Part shown: one piece after another, positions 6,187 through 8,049 of the stretch
Layout: each line of letters starts with the position of its first letter
Position numbering within the stretch: position 1 is the first letter of the stretch
Assembly (NCBI GenBank): GCA_031548675.1
Contig: JAVBQU010000021.1
Span: 1-8,049 of the forward strand
Direction: 5' to 3'
DNA length: 8,049 nucleotides
DNA from: JAVBQU01 sp031548675
GTDB taxonomy: Bacteria; Bacteroidota; Bacteroidia; Bacteroidales; P3
Notes under the pieces: generated by a model
Seen by the model: the letters and a program-made list of their open reading frames with translations, nothing else
Databases searched by the model: none
What the model was told of the DNA's origin: nothing
Translations under genes and position numbers: made by a program

Positions 6187-6239
6187 TTTGTAATAAATTG
6201 ATAATATTACCTTTGAAATGAAAAAAATATGTATCTTTG
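6187..6239 (+). promoter_or_regulatory. Probable promoter region with two tandem -7 boxes for the secreted propeller-like protein gene
   Basis: Two full matches to the Bacteroidota -7 consensus TAnnTTTG occur 24 bases apart: TACCTTTG (6208-6215) and TATCTTTG (6232-6239). The first has a TTTG at 6187-6190, 17 bases upstream, and another at 6181-6184, 23 bases upstream. For the second, the TTTG inside the first box lies 16 bases upstream and could serve as its -33 element. Transcription would begin roughly 40-70 bases before the ATG at 6289. Confidence 0.6.
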
Positions 6240-6288
6240 AGTGTCGTTTACATAATCGTTTTTATTGTATAATTCAATTCTCTTGGTT

Positions 6289-7623
6289 ATGAAAAAATAC
6301 TTCTATGTTGTACTTCTACTTTTTGTATATCAATGCAATAAAGATTGTTTTGGACAAAGTATTGATATAAAAGGCACAGTGTATTCGAATAATTCTCCGG
6401 TAGAAAATGCCAGTGTACAAATTTTAAAACAAAAACAGCTGGCAATTACGAATAGGGACGGCGTATTTTATTTGAAAGTGGAACAATTGCCCATAATCCT
6501 CCGAATTACCCATATCTCTTGTGAAACCTTAGATATTAAAGTTACAGAAAGAGATTTGAAAAAGGCATCAGATTCAATTATTTTTATCAAAGCAGAGTTG
6601 GAACCTCGTATTCAAACTTTGCAAGGAATAAGTCTTTTGGGAGCAAAGGTACAAAAAGCATATACCAAAGCCGCATCTATTGTTGATTACGAAATAGTTG
6701 GCGATTATATGTATTTTATCTTGAGTGACGGTAAACGTTATTTTCGGATGACAGATTTGAACAGTCAAACTATCGACGAAATACAGATAAAAAGTAATGT
6801 AAAGGAATTATACAAAGACAAGCTGAATAATTTATATGTTCTTACGCAAGATTCTTCATACCAAGTTTTTTATTATAATGACAGTCTTTTGCTTGCATAT
6901 CCGACCGATCTGGTAACTTTTGAACAAGTAATATACCCCATTGTCGCTAATACAGAGTGTTGTTTATACTTACAATACTTTGCCTTGCACAACCAATATC
7001 TTTCCTATATAAAGGTAGAAAAAGGAACTAAAAAAAGAACGATATTAACTACTGTTTTTGATAAAGTAAAAGCCCAAATAAATAGCCATGAATATCAAAA
7101 AAACCAAATACAGAATGCTATGGTACAAGCTATGAAAAATACTCCTTTCAATTATGAATACGAAGAAAATCTCAAAATACTTATAGAAGAAGATAATAAA
7201 TTGTTTAATGGAGTCGCATATTATACATCCGTTTTGTCTAAACCGTTATATTGCCCGTTAATTTTAGTCAATAATAATTTATACTTATTCAACCATTTTA
7301 ATGGCTTCCTAGAGCAATACACCCTAAACGGCAAATTACAAAACCGTAACTCAATTAATTATCAAAATGAAAAGAATTGGGCAAAAGAAATTATTGTAAA
7401 TGAAGAAAAAACCAAATGTTATGCCAAATTTATACAAGGCGGCATAGTTACGCTTAAAGAAATAGATTTGGAGACCGGCAAAACTAAAGGGAATTATGTA
7501 TTAGAACAACATGCTTTTCCCCGAAAAATAAAGATTAAAGACGGCTATGCTTTTTATTTATATAAGAATTTGAATCAAGATGAAGTACAAAACCGCTACC
7601 TATGGAAACAAGAGTTAGAGTAG
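6289..7623 (+). CDS. Secreted protein with CarboxypepD_reg-like domain and probable beta-propeller body
   Basis: The start is placed at the ATG at 6289 (444 residues). An in-frame TTG 24 bases upstream would add MYNSILLV in front of a signal peptide that is already complete (MKKYFYVVLLLFVYQ), with cleavage probably near FGQS (21-24). Q before C16 argues against a lipobox. Residues about 26-103 resemble a CarboxypepD_reg-like domain: GTVYSNNSPVENASVQIL, then TNRDGVFYLKV, the pattern of a beta-sandwich found at the N-terminus of many Bacteroidota outer-membrane proteins. No TonB plug or barrel follows. The remaining 300 or so residues consist of short beta strands with repeated YxYF-, NLYVL- and NLYLF-type segments, suggesting a 6-bladed propeller-like domain. 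It is likely periplasmic or surface-exposed. Specific function is unknown. It stands alone, divergent from tyrS. Confidence 0.75.
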   Translation: MKKYFYVVLLLFVYQCNKDCFGQSIDIKGTVYSNNSPVENASVQILKQKQLAITNRDGVFYLKVEQLPIILRITHISCETLDIKVTERDLKKASDSIIFIKAELEPRIQTLQGISLLGAKVQKAYTKAASIVDYEIVGDYMYFILSDGKRYFRMTDLNSQTIDEIQIKSNVKELYKDKLNNLYVLTQDSSYQVFYYNDSLLLAYPTDLVTFEQVIYPIVANTECCLYLQYFALHNQYLSYIKVEKGTKKRTILTTVFDKVKAQINSHEYQKNQIQNAMVQAMKNTPFNYEYEENLKILIEEDNKLFNGVAYYTSVLSKPLYCPLILVNNNLYLFNHFNGFLEQYTLNGKLQNRNSINYQNEKNWAKEIIVNEEKTKCYAKFIQGGIVTLKEIDLETGKTKGNYVLEQHAFPRKIKIKDGYAFYLYKNLNQDEVQNRYLWKQELE

Positions 7624-7660
7624 TTGGGCTCTTATAGTAAAAGGCTTTCCTTATAGCAAG

Positions 7661-8049
7661 TTAATATAGCTCTATTTGTTGCTCATCATTATATTTCAGT
7701 TCATCATTATCTAACATTTGCCTGATAAGTTCAACTACTTGTGTTTCTTGAAAAGTGGTAAGCTCTGCAACAATAGCTTGTATGCTTAAAGGTTTGTTTT
7801 GTAGAAGTTTCTTAATTTTATTCTCTAGGTCTTGCTGATGTTTTTCTTTTTGCTCCGAGATACAAACGTCACATTTACCGCATTTGTTTTTTGATTGTTC
7901 GCCAAAATAAGCCAATAAAGAAAGGCTGCGGCAGATATTATTTTTTTGTACATAATCCAGTATGGCCGATATGCGTTTTTGGGCTGCTTCTTTCAATAGC
8001 TGGTAGTGTTCTTTCGATAAAACAATTTCTTTTACCGGAACTCTTTCTT
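7661..8049 (-). CDS. recQ: ATP-dependent DNA helicase RecQ, C-terminal part (cut by the window edge)
   Basis: The frame is open to the right edge, so the gene continues beyond 8049 and 128 C-terminal residues are visible. They begin ERVPVKEIVLSKEHYQLLKE, followed by the RecQ zinc-binding domain. Its four cysteines (visible residues 39, 56, 59 and 62) have the spacing of the E. coli RecQ zinc motif, with CRSLSLLAYFGE leading into CGKCDVC. About 60 residues follow (IKKLLQNKPLSIQAIVAEL and onward), which look like a small helical, possibly winged-helix, tail. RecQ unwinds DNA in recombination and replication-fork repair; the helicase motor itself lies outside the window. The in-frame TTG near 7996 is an internal leucine codon and not a start. 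The gene converges with the one ending at 7623, 37 bases apart. Confidence 0.93.
   Translation of the reverse strand, partial: ERVPVKEIVLSKEHYQLLKEAAQKRISAILDYVQKNNICRSLSLLAYFGEQSKNKCGKCDVCISEQKEKHQQDLENKIKKLLQNKPLSIQAIVAELTTFQETQVVELIRQMLDNDELKYNDEQQIELY

Noticed and set aside
6265..6288. TTG start upstream of the secreted protein
   Set aside because: The ATG at 6289 begins a complete signal peptide (MKK plus hydrophobic core), while the TTG extension adds nothing recognisable.
6289..6360. Lipoprotein signal in the secreted protein (C16)
   Set aside because: The residues before the cysteine are VYQ, which do not fit a lipobox; signal peptidase I cleavage further on is more likely.
7624..7660. 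Terminator hairpin between the secreted protein gene and recQ
   Set aside because: Only a weak stem (TAAAAGG with CCTTATA, one mismatch, loop CTTT) and no T-tract; a repeated CTTATAG is also present, but none of this is strong enough to call.
7661..7996. A complete small gene starting at the TTG near 7996
   Set aside because: The frame stays open to the window edge and the upstream residues belong to RecQ, so this is the end of a longer gene.

Overview
The window looks like a chromosomal segment of a Bacteroidota bacterium, probably in or near Bacteroidales. The evidence is the AT-rich DNA, promoter boxes of the TAnnTTTG type, start codons preceded by A-rich leaders instead of Shine-Dalgarno sequences, secreted proteins with short signal peptides often cut next to a Q, and the families DUF4252, DUF2807 (head GIN domain) and a CarboxypepD_reg-like domain. 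No mobile element, CRISPR array, tRNA or rRNA was seen.

Layout. Positions 1-67 hold the last residues of a plus-strand gene, possibly an outer-membrane beta-barrel protein. It converges on a five-gene minus-strand operon (2974 down to 131): DUF4252 protein, ECF sigma factor, GIN-domain lipoprotein, a single-pass membrane protein that is probably the anti-sigma factor, and a second DUF4252 protein. Upstream of the operon, on the same strand, lie two housekeeping genes: tyrS (6024-4732) and then ahcY (4610-3201). A divergent plus-strand gene (6289-7623) encodes a secreted protein with a CarboxypepD_reg-like N-terminus and a probable beta-propeller body. At the right edge is the C-terminal end of a minus-strand recQ gene (from beyond 8049 to 7661).

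How the genes fit together. The operon reads as a cell-envelope signalling unit. The sigma factor would be held at the membrane by the anti-sigma protein, and three exported proteins (two DUF4252 paralogs and one solenoid lipoprotein) would act as sensors or effectors in the envelope. No substrate or stimulus can be read from the sequence. AhcY and TyrS are ordinary housekeeping enzymes and may share a transcript, since no hairpin terminator separates them.

The most notable non-coding structure is a pair of related 50-bp hairpin elements (61-110 and 3136-3185) with a compensatory base change. They appear to be copies of one dispersed terminator family. The 121-bp gap between tyrS and ahcY is almost entirely short degenerate tandem repeats with periods of 7 and 8 bp. 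No gene-free stretch exceeds 300 bases; the longest are 6025-6288 and 2975-3200.
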